Source: Meghimatium bilineatum (Eukaryota; Mollusca; Gastropoda; Stylommatophora; Philomycidae). Taken from it: a DNA stretch of 64,000 nt. This document shows, piece after piece, positions 9,588 to 19,145 of this stretch (its first letter is position 1; each line of letters starts with the position of its first letter). A model generated the notes under the pieces. The model was not told the DNA's origin, ran no database searches, and saw only the letters and a program-made list of their open reading frames with translations. Made by a program: the position numbers and the translations under genes. Location: NCBI GenBank assembly GCA_034231615.1, contig CM067304.1, positions 15,589,444 through 15,653,443 on the forward strand. Reading direction: 5' to 3'.

Positions 9588-9838
9588 AGCCATGGGATTA
9601 AGTGTGAGTTGGAGATAAATCATGGGATTAATAGTAAATTGGGGATGGACCATGGATGTAAGCAAGAATTGAGGATGAACTATGGGATTAATAGTGAATT
9701 GGGAATGAACCATGGGATTAAGAGGGATTTGAAAAGGAACACTGAGATTAAGAATCAGAATGAGTTGGGGATGAACCATGGGATTAAGAGTGAGTTGAGG
9801 ATGAACCATGGGATTAAGAGTGAGTTGGGGATACAGTA
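9588..9838. repeat. Minisatellite, 30-bp unit
   Basis: About eight imperfect copies of a unit containing 'accatgggattaagagtgag' and 'ttggggatga'. The 30-bp length is divisible by three and free of stops, so both strands show ORF-like frames (84 codons plus, 93 codons minus). I consider these artefacts of the repeat. It lies 45 bp upstream of the next exon. The 9201-9587 stretch includes a short direct repeat around 'catcatcggttgttgtgtag' (about 9467 and 9500) and nothing else. Confidence 0.9.
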
Positions 9839-9883
9839 ATCATTATGATGTTGATATTAAAATAAATAAATTCTTGTGAACAG

Positions 9884-10003
9884 GAGAGTCCATGTATGTG
9901 ATAAACACAGAATATTTTGGAAAAGTAATAATTCCTCTTGACAAGAGACACACTCTTACAGAAGAAAGAGACCAATTTGATCATGTTAAATTGGAAGCTA
10001 TGG
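9884..10003 (+). CDS. COLGALT1: COLGALT exon d: linker between the two glycosyltransferase domains
   Basis: A 120-bp exon reading GESMYVINTEYFGKVIIPL and DKRHTLTEERDQFDHVKLEAM across the exon c junction. It matches the MYV.N.EEYG..P.PL..H.TL.DE...F.HV.LE.M segment that follows the first glycosyltransferase domain in COLGALT proteins. The acceptor is GTGAACAG ending at 9883 and the donor is GTGAGT at 10004. It takes two bases to complete the incoming codon and leaves one, in agreement with both neighbours. The adjacent minisatellites do not encroach on it. Confidence 0.92.
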
Positions 10004-10004
10004 G

Positions 10005-10119
10005 TGAGTTGAATTTATAAGATATGGTTGAGTTTAATTTTAGAAGATATAGAGTTGAATTTAAAGATATAGATAAGTTTATTTTAAAGCTATGGACAAG
10101 CTTATTTTAAAGATAAGGA
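10005..10119. repeat. Minisatellite, 23-bp unit, left part
   Basis: Degenerate copies of 'aaagatataggataagtttatttt'-type units beginning right at the splice donor of the previous exon. The array is interrupted by the LINE at 10120-11290 and resumes at 11295. Confidence 0.85.
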
Positions 10120-11290
10120 TCATCATCAGGTGCCATACCAGCTGGCGTAGGAGGTCATGGCTCTCCACAGCTCTCTGTCCACAGTATTATGTATCAAAGT
10201 TGTTGTTTCCTTGCCGTGCCAGGATGTCAAACTGTCTAATATTTTTTCATGTTGTCGCCCTCTGTCTCTGTTGCCTTCAATCTTGCCTGTTGTGACTATG
10301 TTCTCTAAAACTGCTTTTCTCATGAAGTGGCCAAAAAAAGAAGATTGCCTTTTTCTTATATTGTTGATTAAGGTCCGTTTCGCATTTAACTTTCAACACC
10401 TCTACATTAGTTTTTCTGGCAGTCCATGGTATTCTCAGCATTCTTCTGTAGAACTACATCTCTGTTGCCTCCAATCTCCCACTTTCCATTTTGTTTATTG
10501 TCTAAGACTCGCACCCATGTTAGTATGTTAGCACTGCAGAACTCTCTTTCTCACCTCTAATGACAAGGTCATATTACACAGTATATTTTTTATTTTTCTG
10601 AATGTTGTTTTTGCCTGTCCTATTCTGCATCTTATTTCTGTTGAGCAAAATGAATTAAACAGGTTACTAAAACACTTACCTTGCCTATTAATAAAAATAT
10701 ATATTAAAAAGTATATATAAAAAAACATACAATAAAACTAAACAGGACAATTCTCCACATATCGGCTCAAATTGAACCTTTTTCAAGAGACAAACAACAG
10801 AAAACAAAATAAAAAACAAAATAGATGACTAGATTTCATCAAGCCCCGTCTCCATAGCGCAGGGATGGCAACGCATCTAGTAAAAGAGAAAATGCGGGCA
10901 TTCATATTTTTTGTTTATAATGAATGCACGCATTTTCATTAGGTTACTGCGGCACCATCCACTTTGTCGGACACCCTCTGACCATTTGGTTTTTTTTATT
11001 TCTGTTGAACTTCTTCCATTTGCTGTAATCATTGTACCTAGATATTTGAATTGGGGGACCTATTTTAATACTATATCATTCACTTTGATCGTGCAAGGTG
11101 TGTTATTTTGTTTCTTTGAAATAACCATTACTTCTGTTTTCTTGATATTTAGGAAGAGGCCTTTCTCTTTACTTTCTGTGACAACTACATTAATTAACTC
11201 TTGAAGATCTTCCTCACTTTTTGCAATCAGAACAGTGTCATCCGCATATCTCAAATTAATTATGCTATGTCCTCCCACTGATATTCCTGG
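10120..11290 (-). mobile_element. RTE-like LINE (family R), inserted in a minisatellite
   Basis: Antisense 5'-truncated LINE. Its 3' tail is CATCATCAGG at the left edge. Minus-strand readings give the C-terminal block (NNIRKRQ, VDRELWRAM), then upstream the EIRCRIGQAKT block. At 11060-11278 comes the reverse transcriptase active-site block LRYADDTVLIAKSEEDL, followed by NIKKTEVMVISKKQNN. It is disrupted by stops and by the insertion at 10645-10996. It sits inside the 23-bp minisatellite, so the array predates it. Clade assignment is by style only. Confidence 0.8.
10645..10996. mobile_element. Unidentified roughly 350-bp insertion in the family R LINE
   Basis: TTATTTCTGTTGA occurs at 10632-10644 and again at 10997-11009, and other family R copies read straight through. 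The inserted DNA carries 'gccccgtctccatagcgcag' (about 10842), 'ttgaacctttttcaagagac' (about 10770) and a T-run at its right edge, which reads as an A-tail on the minus strand. I cannot name the family. The minus-strand 'TTGAAAAAGG..CAA..TGAGCCGA' string faintly recalls Penelope-like ends, but that is a guess. Confidence 0.6.
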
Positions 11291-11294
11291 GATA

Positions 11295-11862
11295 TCTAAA
11301 AGATAAAGATAATTTTATTTTAAAAATAAGGATAAGTTTATTTTAAAGATAGGATAAGTTTATTTTTAAAATAAGGATACGTTTATTTTAAAGATAAGGA
11401 TAAGTTTATTTTAAAAATAAGGATAAGTTTATTTTAAAAATAAGGATAAGTTTATTTTAAAGATAAGGATAAGTTTATTTTAAAGATAAGAATAAGTTTA
11501 TTTTAAAGATAAGGATAAGTTTATTTTAAAGATAAGGATAAGTTTATTTTAAAGATAAGGATAAGTTTATTTTAAAGATAAGGATAAGTTTATTTTAAAG
11601 ATAAGGATAAGTTTATTATAAAGATAAGGATAAGTTCATTTTAAAGATAAGGATAAGTTTATTTTAAAGATAAGGATAAGTTTATTTTAAAGATAAGGAT
11701 AAGTTTATTTTAAAGATAAGGATAAGTTTATTTTAAAGATAAGGATAAGTTCATTTTAAAGATAAGGATAAGTTCATTTTAAAGATAAGGATAAGTTTAT
11801 TTTAAAGATAAGGATAAGTTTATTTTAAAGATAAGGATAAGTTTATTTTAAAGATATAGACA
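11295..11862. repeat. Minisatellite, 23-bp unit, right part
   Basis: About 24 copies of 'aaagataaggataagtttatttt', many identical. It continues the array at 10005-10119 across the LINE. The later copies are far more homogeneous than the left part. The stretch 11863-12146 shows nothing recognised. Confidence 0.95.
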
Positions 11863-12146
11863 CTGATAAGTAGAATTTTTGAATTGTGGATGAGTTGAAT
11901 TTAGAACAAGCACTGCAAGGACAAATTATTCAATTTGAATTTGAATGTAACTGAAACTGGAACATTATTTTTGCTATTGATGAAGAGGAAAGTTGCTATA
12001 CGTAATCACAACTGAACAAATATGTTTATAGTATACGTTTAACTCACGGGTTCCCATGTTATGAGTTGTGACCCAAATTGGGGTGGCCAAGGGTTTTCTG
12101 TGGGTTTCGGCTGAAACAGTTAAGTAAAGAAAAATAGTGATTTCTT

Positions 12147-12400
12147 CTGTGTGCGTCCCTACACTCCTGCAGATTCACAGGATGCAGTCCGGAGAATGAA
12201 ATGTATTGTATCATGGTTTATAGCTTTGCTGAGGTATCTGCACCTATCGATCTGACTTCATCATGGCTTCTGGGTCACTTTAACTGTATGGGATGGGACA
12301 ACCAACTCCAACCTATAACATCCCTAGTTGCCTCTTGTGACATGCATGGAAGGTAAACGGTGTTGCTATTGTTGGCTCTCTTTTGAGGCCCAGGCAACAC
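12147..12400 (-). repeat. SINE-A copy
   Basis: Antisense copy: 'ctacactcctgcagattcac', 'ggatgcagtccggagaatga', 'cttcatcatggcttctgggt' and 'gttgcctcttgtgacatgca'. The tail end is degraded. Confidence 0.8.
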
Positions 12401-12479
12401 ACGGGCGAAATGATTGTAAAACAATTGTCATTTTAATCAGTGTCTCAAAGTTGGAATAATATCATACATTTTGTAATAT

Positions 12480-12740
12480 CTTCTTCTTCTGCGTTCATTC
12501 TCAAACTCCTGCAGATTAGCAGGATGTAGTCCGGAGAACGGAATGCATTGTGTCATTGTTTACAGCATTGCTGCGATATCTGCGCCTTTCGGCTAGACAC
12601 ATCCGACTTCAGCATGGCTTTGGGTCACTGACCTTATATGGGATGGGACAGCCAACTCCATCCCATAACCTCCTTAGTCACCTTTTACGACATGCGTCGA
12701 AGGTAAACAGTGTTGCTATTCTTTGCTCCCCTGCAACACA
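12480..12740 (-). repeat. SINE-A copy, best-preserved antisense copy
   Basis: Begins with the reversed tail TTCTTCTTCTGCGTTCATTC and carries all family blocks to 'ctattctttgctcccctgca'. A second SINE-A lies just upstream in the same orientation. Confidence 0.88.
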
Positions 12741-12774
12741 CTGGTGATTATGTGATATTAAATATAACTTATGG

Positions 12775-12826
12775 TAGGTTAGTGGTTCATGAGTTCATGC
12801 CCTTTGACCCAAATATAACTCATCAA
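12775..12826 (-). repeat. Short LINE 3' UTR fragment
   Basis: On the minus strand, 'ttgggtcaaagggcatgaac' and 'accactaacc' resemble the 3' UTR of the plus-strand LINE fragment at 4463-4822 ('tgggtcaaagggcatgagcc', 'ggaccaccaacc'). It is too short for more. The stretch 12827-13437 shows no recognised feature. Confidence 0.5.
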
Positions 12827-13437
12827 AATGTGAGCAGTTTCTGTGTTCTCGGTTAATAGACTGATGCGACACACACACATGGTTAACATACGTTGGCAAA
12901 AACTCAAATGTAAATTATGAAGAAATAATTGTTAACGAGTTACAATATCAAGCTAAACATTAAATATGTCATGTTTAAATTGTATTGAATTATATATGCC
13001 TCAAATGAAATAGTAGCACATCATACTTCATGCTCGATGGTGGAAATCAAAAAATAAATTTGTGTTGGTTACTTGAGAGCCAACGCAGAAGTAGAAGATA
13101 TTCTGAACAATCTTCGAACGATATAGAATATTTTTTCCATATTGAAAGCCTTATATAAAATGTTTTTGACCATGGGTCACTTTACTTCTAAATAAAATGG
13201 GGTTGTGACTCGAGAAAAGTTGAGAACTTATGGTTTAGATGATCTGAAATGTGTTTGTGAAGTATTTATTGAATCAGAGTTGAATTTGTGCAGACAGTAA
13301 ATATTTAACTGATCTGAGACCTGACATACCAAACGCTTACAGATTCGCCTACAGTGCAGAGAAGCTGATCCTGGAGGTAAGCAATACTTGATGATTTCCT
13401 TGATGATGTTCTTGAACAAAGTGTATAATATTTTCAG

Positions 13438-13517
13438 TACAAGAAGTTCCTCCTCTGTACAGTTCACCTCATGTGTATATACCAGAGAAGCCTAAAGACA
13501 AACTAGGATTTGATCAG
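13438..13517 (+). CDS. COLGALT1: COLGALT exon e, followed by a GC donor
   Basis: An 80-bp exon reading VQEVPPLYSSPHVYIPEKP and KDKLGFDQ. It matches the hinge of COLGALT proteins (V...PP..PS.F...P.K..DK.GFDEV), just before the GT25 domain. The acceptor is TATTTTCAG. The exon takes two bases from the previous junction and ends in phase 0. The donor is CAG/GCAAGT (GC at 13518-13519) rather than GT. No GT nearby would keep the frame and the next exon's phase. GC donors with an otherwise perfect consensus are an established minority class, and this one fits. Confidence 0.9.
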
Positions 13518-13819
13518 GCAAGTTATGTCATTTTGTTGTAGTTTGTATACATTTTCTGTTAGATAACATGGTTGGTAAACAATATTATTTTGTTGTAGTT
13601 TGTATACTTTTTTTATTAAATAACTGAAGGTAAACTTTTAGTTTTAAAAGTTGTAAAGGTATTTTATAATATTTATTAAGTTTTTTTTTTGGCTGCGTAA
13701 AATGTTCATCTTATGGTAAAATTATGCTCCTTTCAGTCGCAAAGTTAATCCAATTCGGTTATATCAGAGCTTTTAACCATAAAAGCGAAAGTGTGTTTCC
13801 AGGGCCCGAAAGGGGAGCT

Positions 13820-14095
13820 TTTTGTTCTTCAGTCAGATATCAGGTTACAGCGCCAATAGCTTCAATGAACTGTGTAATTCGCTTCAGGTCATCCATGGAA
13901 CCCCTCAAGTCTGGAAGTTCTGCCGTCTCAGTAGGAAAATAAACATATTTTCTCACTCTCTTCTTGGTAGATTTGACAGGCATGAAGGATGTGTTCTGCA
14001 GTCTCTGGGCTCAGTCCACAGTTGCACAGGTCTGTCTACAAATTTTCAACTTTCTGAACATGTGACTTCTCAGTCTGTTATGGCCAATTCGTAGT
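13820..14095 (-). mobile_element. LINE C-terminal fragment (I/Jockey-like)
   Basis: Minus-strand frames read GHNRLRSHM, then a CNCGLSPETAEHILHAC cluster (CxC-x8-H-x4-C), and finally LKRITQFIEAIGAV. This is the same C-terminal domain as in the full-length LINE at 23832-28121, from a different family. Frameshifts are present. The GC-richer 13730-13820 flank is probably its 3' UTR. Confidence 0.7.
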
Positions 14096-14097
14096 CA

Positions 14098-14352
14098 AAA
14101 GGGGAGCAAAGAATAGCAACACTATTTATCTTCCATATATCTTGTAAGAGGTGACTAAGAAGGTTTTAGGATGGTGTTGGTTGTCACATTCCGTATATGG
14201 TCAAAGTGACCTAGAAGTCATGCTGAAATCGGATGTGTCAGACCGAAAGGTGCATATAACACAGTCACGCTGTAAACCATGACGCAACACATTCCGTTCT
14301 CCAGACTGCATCTTGATAATCTCTAAGAAGTTTGAGAATGAAAGAAGAAGAA
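14098..14352 (+). repeat. SINE-A copy
   Basis: Sense copy directly abutting the LINE fragment: 'ggggagcaaagaatagcaac', 'atgctgaaatcggatgtgtc' and 'tttgagaatgaaagaagaag'. Confidence 0.85.
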
Positions 14353-14407
14353 TGTGGAGGCTGCTGTTCTGATAATCCAGCCACCACGAACTTCGTTAAT
14401 TAAAAAC

Positions 14408-14610
14408 ATTCATACTCATCAGGTAGCATATCCTGTAGCAGTCATCACAGCCTTTCGAAGCTTCTGTCAATCTTGAGCTAGTCTTCCTGCTTCTGTTACT
14501 GTCATGTTCAGGTGGTCTTTGATGTCTTGCATCCATCTTCTGGGTTTTGTCTCTTGTACGTCTCCCTGGCATCATCCCCTCCATTATGGTCTTCTCTAGG
14601 CTATCTGGTG
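14408..14610 (-). mobile_element. LINE 3' end with target duplication
   Basis: A minus-strand reading with MPGRR, DIKDHLNMTV-like and KGCDDCYR remnants of a GRR.RGRQ..RW..DI-type LINE C-terminus, frameshifted. It is bounded by the similar strings TTAAAAACATT (14398-14408) and TTAAAAACTTT (14611-14621). It lies only 20-30 bp before the acceptor of the next exon. Confidence 0.6.
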
Positions 14611-14639
14611 TTAAAAACTTTATTTATTCATATTTGCAG

Positions 14640-14746
14640 ATATACATGATCAACTTGAAACGACGGCCGGCTAGAAGACTTCAGATGCTGACAGCCTTTG
14701 ACTACTTGGAGATAGATGCCAAAATTGTGGATGCTGTAGATGGAAA
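14640..14746 (+). CDS. COLGALT1: COLGALT exon f: start of the GT25 domain (INLKRR)
   Basis: A 107-bp exon reading IYMINLKRRPARRLQMLTA, then FDYLEIDAKIVDAVDGK. It is the signature start of glycosyltransferase family 25 (FMINLKRR..RR..ML.A....I....V.AVDGK). The acceptor is CATATTTGCAG and the donor GTTAGT at 14747. It ends in phase 2, with the lysine completed by the first base of the next exon. A longer end using GTATAA at 14751 would break the downstream phase. GT25 is the catalytic C-terminal domain that transfers galactose in the ER lumen. Confidence 0.95.
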
Positions 14747-14980
14747 GTTAGTATAAATACCAAATTCTCTCCTGTTATTTGTAATTTTGTTGTAAACTCG
14801 CAGTATGACATTCATTAAAAAAGGAGTTTTCATGTTTTCACTTTTTCCATTGAGGCGTAGTGGGGAGTATGGGGTTAAGTCTGTATTTTTCATTCACCAA
14901 CATCATACCTGCGGCTACTTTCCCAGAAGATCTGGTGCCCTTTTCTTAGGCTGGGTCAACCTAGAAGCCATTAGTCTTCT

Positions 14981-15137
14981 TCTTCAGCGTACATTCTCAA
15001 ACTCTTGTTGAATCTCTCTTTTAGCAGGATCATTGTCCTGCTTGATTCTAGCAGGATGTAATCCAGAGAATGGAAATGCGCTGTGTCTCTGTTTTATTTG
15101 CGCCAATGGCCTGATACATTCGTCTTCGACGGGAAAA
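14981..15137 (-). repeat. SINE-B copy, full length
   Basis: Antisense copy from 'ttcttcttcagcgtacattc' to 'cattcgtcttcgacggg'. It includes 'tagcaggatcattgtcctgc'. Confidence 0.85.
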
Positions 15138-15149
15138 TTGGTATAAGTT

Positions 15150-15510
15150 ACATAGTTGACTTTTTAATTCTTGTCTCAACACTCTGTCCATTCTTCAGTC
15201 AGCTGTACAAATGCTCCCAAAATATTTAAATTTCTGCACTTGCTTTACTTCAGTAGTTGATCATTTATTTTGATTGTATTGGGTTTTCTGCCTATAAACA
15301 TTACTTCTGTGTTTTCTTTATTGATCTTCATGTTGTGATTGAGGCAGCTTTCATTGAGTAGGTTTATGTGATCTTTCAGCACTTCACTTGAACTGTGGAA
15401 AAGGCACTGATGGTCAGCAAAGAGTGGTTCAATTAAGTCATTTGAGTAATGGTAAATGTCTGGTGGTGTTTTACTGTTTTTATAATGTTATCCATATAAA
15501 TAATAAACAA
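15150..15510 (-). mobile_element. LINE reverse transcriptase fragment
   Basis: Minus-strand frames contain LLFIIYMDNIIK, then ADHQ....LKDHINLLNESCLN..MKINKEN-like residues and NPIKINDQ..K..KYFGS. This is the order palm, active-site block, thumb seen in LINE reverse transcriptases. It is broken by several stops and the catalytic motif is damaged. The clade cannot be assigned. Confidence 0.55.
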
Positions 15511-15517
15511 TAATGGT

Positions 15518-15748
15518 TTGTCAGTCCTGCATTTGTTCTAACTGCAGATGTTACTCGTTTGTTAGTCCTGCATTTGTTCTAACTGAAGATGTTACTGGTT
15601 TGTCAGTCCTGCATTTGTTCTAACTGCAGATGTTACTGGTTTGTTAGTCCTGCATTTGTTCTAACTGCAGATGTTACTGGTTTGTTAGTCCTGCATTTGT
15701 TCTAACTGCAGATGTTACTGGTTTGTTAGTCCTGCATTTGTTCTAACC
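15518..15748. repeat. Minisatellite, 41-bp unit
   Basis: About 5.5 near-identical copies of a unit containing 'gtcctgcatttgttctaact' and 'gcagatgttactggtttgtt'. The stretch 15749-15984 that follows holds only A-run and C-run homopolymers (A8 near 15780, C10 near 15938). Confidence 0.95.
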
Positions 15749-15984
15749 TTCACAGTTGTTTTTAAGCCCTTGTGCTTAAAAAAAAAGATCATTGACTTTC
15801 CTTACAAGTCACCAAGACTTTTTCAGATTTGTCGCTATATTTCTTATTGGTTACTGTTCAAGTCTTTATCTTCATATGCCCCCCTCCCCATGACAAGTTT
15901 TACCCTTACCTCTATTTCAGAAATTTCTTCGGTGCCCCCCCCCCCCTTCAAGTCCCTGCTGTCTTGCTGAGACCCACCGTTTTA

Positions 15985-16135
15985 GATACAGAAACATGAC
16001 ACAGAAACCATGCTGAAGTCTAATGTCTCAGGCCGAAAGGCACATATGTTGCACACCATGATGCAATGCATTCCATTCTCTGGACTACATCCTGCTAATC
16101 AGCAGGAGCTTGAGAACGAACACACCAGAAGACGA
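15985..16135 (+). repeat. SINE-A copy, 5'-shortened
   Basis: Sense copy: 'accatgctgaagtctaatgt', 'caggccgaaaggcacatatg' and 'cagcaggagcttgagaacga'. The tail is replaced by 'acaccagaagacgac'. Confidence 0.75.
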
Positions 16136-16222
16136 CAACCACGGCCACAAGAACATATTTTCGAAGCACATAATTCTTGCCTACGTTTAATGTTCATTCT
16201 ATATGTTATCTATTCCAAACAG

Positions 16223-16297
16223 AGAACTTAATAGTTCCTACCTGGAGAAGCAAGGGGTCAAGATGTTGCCAGGCTTTGCCGATCCATATCATGGAAG
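16223..16297 (+). CDS. COLGALT1: COLGALT exon g: LPGF.DPYHGR segment
   Basis: A 75-bp exon reading ELNSSYLEKQGVKMLPGFA, then DPYHGR across the junction. It matches the N.S..E..GI.MLPGY.DPYHGRPLT segment of COLGALT GT25 domains. The acceptor is ATTCCAAACAG ending at 16222 and the donor is GTAAGA at 16298. It enters with one base and leaves in phase 2; the arginine is completed by the first base of the next exon. Alternative acceptors one or two bases away break the frame. Confidence 0.93.
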
Positions 16298-16352
16298 GTA
16301 AGAGGGATCTCATTTTGTTTCTCTCTTTATTTCCACCTGTGAATTGTGGAAC

Positions 16353-16510
16353 CTTCTTCTTCAGCGTTCATTCTCAAACTCCCGCTGGTTCTCTCTTGTA
16401 ACAGGACAATAATCCTACTAGATTTCCAGCAGGATATAGTCCAGAGAATGGAAATGTATTGTGTCGTCTCTTTATTTGCGACAATGGCCAGAAACATCCG
16501 CCTTTGATGG
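16353..16510 (-). repeat. SINE-B copy, full length
   Basis: Antisense copy from 'cttcttcttcagcgttcatt' to 'aaacatccgcctttgatgg'. Confidence 0.88.
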
Positions 16511-16547
16511 TATTCTGGGCTTAAGAGCAGAAAAAATTATTATTGAG

Positions 16548-16766
16548 ATACCATCTCTGTTATGTGCCAAGCATATCGTAAGAGGTGACCAATGAGATTT
16601 GAGGGGAGGAATTAGCTGTTTCACCTCATAGGTCAGTCAGTGACTCAGAAGCCATGCTGTAGTTGGGTGTGCCAGGCTGAAAGGCACAGATATTGCAGCT
16701 AAAATGTAAAATGTATCCTTTTCTATGGCCTACATCCTACTAACCTACAGGAGTTTGAGAATGCAT
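16548..16766 (+). repeat. SINE-A copy
   Basis: Sense copy: 'cgtaagaggtgaccaatgag', 'ccatgctgtagttgggtgtg', 'ctgaaaggcacagatattgc' and 'aggagtttgagaatgcatgg'. No GAA tail. Confidence 0.75.
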
Positions 16767-16902
16767 GGCTGTCCGCTTATTTTTCCATAAATCCATATTT
16801 TTAACAATTTATTTCTGTATTTCAATAAAAATGACCATATTAGCACCCCCAAACAAACAAAAAATCCCACATTTTTTTCTTCATCCAATCAATACATTCT
16901 TC

Positions 16903-17063
16903 TTCTTCTTCTTCAGCGTTCATTCTCAAACTCCCGCTGGATTTCTCTTGTAACAGGACAATGGTCCTACAAGATTTCCAGTTGAATATAGTCCAGAGAA
17001 TAGAAATGCGTTGTGTTGCCGTTTTATTTGCGCCAATGGCCCAACACATCCGTCTTCGGCGGA
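16903..17063 (-). repeat. SINE-B copy, full length
   Basis: Antisense copy from 'cttcttcttcttcagcgttc' to 'catccgtcttcggcgga'. It is closest in sequence to the copy at 33584-33740: both have 'gttgaatatagtccagagaa' where others have an 'agcaggatgtag' form, so the two belong to one subfamily. Confidence 0.9.
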
Positions 17064-17299
17064 AATACATTCAATATGTACAAAATGTCTGCATTAGAAG
17101 TAGTAACTGAAGATGTAACACGAAATGGCCTTTTTTAAAAATGTTATTTAAAAAAACACCCCCACCCCAAAAAAGTTTTTGATTGTAGGGTTTTTTTGGA
17201 GTTTATTTTCAGCCTGAAAAATCTGTATAAGTACAGAAAATCCGTACTAGTTGACATCTATGAGAATGCATGCAGAAAAAAGAAGAGACTGTATTCTGA

Positions 17300-17441
17300 T
17301 AGTTGCACACCGCTGAGAGTTTAAGTTGCACACCGCCGAGAGTTAAAGTTGCACACCGCCGAGAGTTAAAGTTGCACACCGCCGAGAGTTAAAGTAGCAC
17401 ACCGCCGAGAGTTAAAGTTGCACACTGCCGAGAGTTAAAGT
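17300..17441. repeat. Minisatellite, 23-bp unit
   Basis: About six copies of GTTGCACACCGCCGAGAGTT plus AAA. It is more GC-rich than the surrounding intron. The 17064-17299 stretch before it shows nothing recognised. Confidence 0.95.
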
Positions 17442-17640
17442 CTGGGTATCTTCTCGTTAGTTGCAATATATGTTCCTTTCGGCCTGACACATCCAACTTC
17501 AGCATGGCTTCTAGGCCACTTTAGCCAACTTAGTTATGGGACATCTAACTCCACCCCTAAACTTCCTGAGTCACCTCTTACAACATGCATGGTAGGTAGC
17601 AGTGTCGCTATCCTTTACTCCCCTTTTAGGCTCTGGCAAA
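17442..17640 (-). repeat. SINE-A copy, partial
   Basis: Antisense copy lacking the tail-proximal third. It starts 'tgttcctttcggcctgacac' and continues to 'ctatcctttactccccttt'. Confidence 0.78.
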
Positions 17641-17744
17641 GTTTGGGTATTAAACAAATTTTTCCATTACACAAAAGGATACCAGAAAGAGCTCTATTGT
17701 TCATAATTCCTGAAGATTCAAACAAAAATTTGTTTGTGAAGACA

Positions 17745-17920
17745 TTATCTAGTCGTGTTGTTGGCGTGCCTTTCAACCTGGTATCTCTGACTTCAGTACC
17801 TGTGCTACAGTCCTGCTCGATATATGGAATGGCCTGACCAATCTTAATTTCCTGCCTCTGTTTGGCTGGACTAAGCCCCCATCTTCACTTCAAGGAGTTG
17901 GCCTCGATGAGGCAAAAAAA
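17745..17920 (-). repeat. LINE 5'-end-like repeat
   Basis: Resembles the right-hand part of the internally deleted LINE at 31990-32610. Shared strings include 'cagtcctgctcg' versus 'cgtcctgctcg', 'tggcctgaccaatcttaatt' versus 'tgcctgaccagtcttagttt', and 'ggcctcgatgaggca' versus 'ggcctcgatggggtca'. In that element this part is the 5' leader, so this copy is probably a 5' LINE fragment on the minus strand. Confidence 0.5.
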
Positions 17921-18004
17921 GATTATTATGATTTTGGTAGTCCATATTTTTGTAAATGTCATAATTATTGTATTGTCTCGTTAATGTGTCACTGGGGTCC
18001 TAAA

Positions 18005-18090
18005 CGGAAGCAAATAATTACGGCTGGTATCTGCCAAGCATGTTGTGAGAGGCAACTAAATACTTACGTAGAACACAAGTTTTGATGGAG
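18005..18090 (+). repeat. SINE-A fragment
   Basis: Only 'tctgccaagcatgttgtgag' and 'aggcaactaaatacttacg' are recognisable, in the order of the SINE-A 5' part. Confidence 0.4.
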
Positions 18091-18295
18091 TTTTATGAGG
18101 ACTATCAGACTGCCATTGTACTGTATGGTATTGGTATGAAAACATGCAAATAACAACATACAAGACATTTCAATGTTTCAACTGTAACTCTTTCAGGACG
18201 GAATTATTCCTTATTCCTGGGGTTTGGACGTAATTAATTTTACGCAAAATTTTTGGACCGCAGCATGACTAGGTGCAAGCTTCCCGATGGATAAA

Positions 18296-19088
18296 AACAG
18301 TGAACAAACAATTAAAACAGAGAACAAACAATAAAAACAGAGAACAAACAATAAAATAGTGAACAAACAATAAAAATAGTGAACAAACAATAAAAACATT
18401 GAAAAACAATAAAACAGTGAACAAACAATAAAACAGTGAACAAACAATAAAAACAGAGAACAAACAATAAAACAGTGAACAAACAATAAAACAGTGAACA
18501 AACAATAAAACAGTGAACAAACAATAAAACAGTGAACAAACAATAAAATAGTGAACAAACAATAAAACTGAACAAACAATAAAACAGTGAACAAACAATA
18601 AAACTGAACAAACAATAAAACAGTGAACAAACAATAAAAACAGTGAACAAACAATAAAACAGTGAACAAACAATAAAACAGTGAACAAACAATAAAAACA
18701 GTGAACAAACAATACAAACAGTGAACAAACAATAAAAACAGTGAACAAACAATAAAAACAGTGAACAAACAATAAAAACAGTGAACAAACAATAAAAACA
18801 GTGAACAAACAATACAAACAGTGAACAAACAATAAAAACAGTGAACAAACAATAAAAACAGTGAACAAACAATAAAAACAGTGAACAAACAATAAAAACA
18901 GTGAACAAACAATAAAAACAGTGAACAAACAATAAAAACAGTGAACAAACAATACAAACAGTGAACAAACAATACAAACAGTGAACAAACAATAAAAACA
19001 GTGAACAAACAATAAAAACAGTGAACAAACAATAAAAACAGTGAACAAACAATAAAAACAGTGAACAAACAATAAAAACAGTGAAAAC
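18296..19088. repeat. Minisatellite, 20-bp unit
   Basis: About 40 copies of GTGAACAAACAATAAAAACA. The right two thirds is nearly perfect 20-mers with a rare AATACAAACA variant. The left third has 16-19-bp deletions and GAGAACAAAC variants. All three minus-strand frames are open for 246-285 codons (Cys/Leu/Phe-rich) only because the unit lacks stops on that strand. They are not genes. Confidence 0.97.
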
Positions 19089-19145
19089 AATGGTACTATC
19101 ACAGAAGTACTAACTATACTAGTTGTTGTTCTATAGTTTTACAGC

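Noticed and set aside
13345-13376. Candidate exon ending CTGATCCTGGAG/GTAAGC just upstream of exon e
   Set aside because: The donor looks good but no COLGALT homology is present, and the phases of exons d and e join perfectly without it.
14396-14584. 62-codon minus-strand ORF as a small host gene overlapping the exon f acceptor region
   Set aside because: Its residues are the frameshifted C-terminus of a LINE and it is bounded by similar flanking strings that look like a target duplication.
18211-19102. Three overlapping minus-strand ORFs of 246-285 codons rich in Cys, Leu and Phe, like a multipass membrane protein
   Set aside because: All three frames are open at once because the 20-bp minisatellite unit has no stop on that strand. 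No non-repeat coding sequence is involved.
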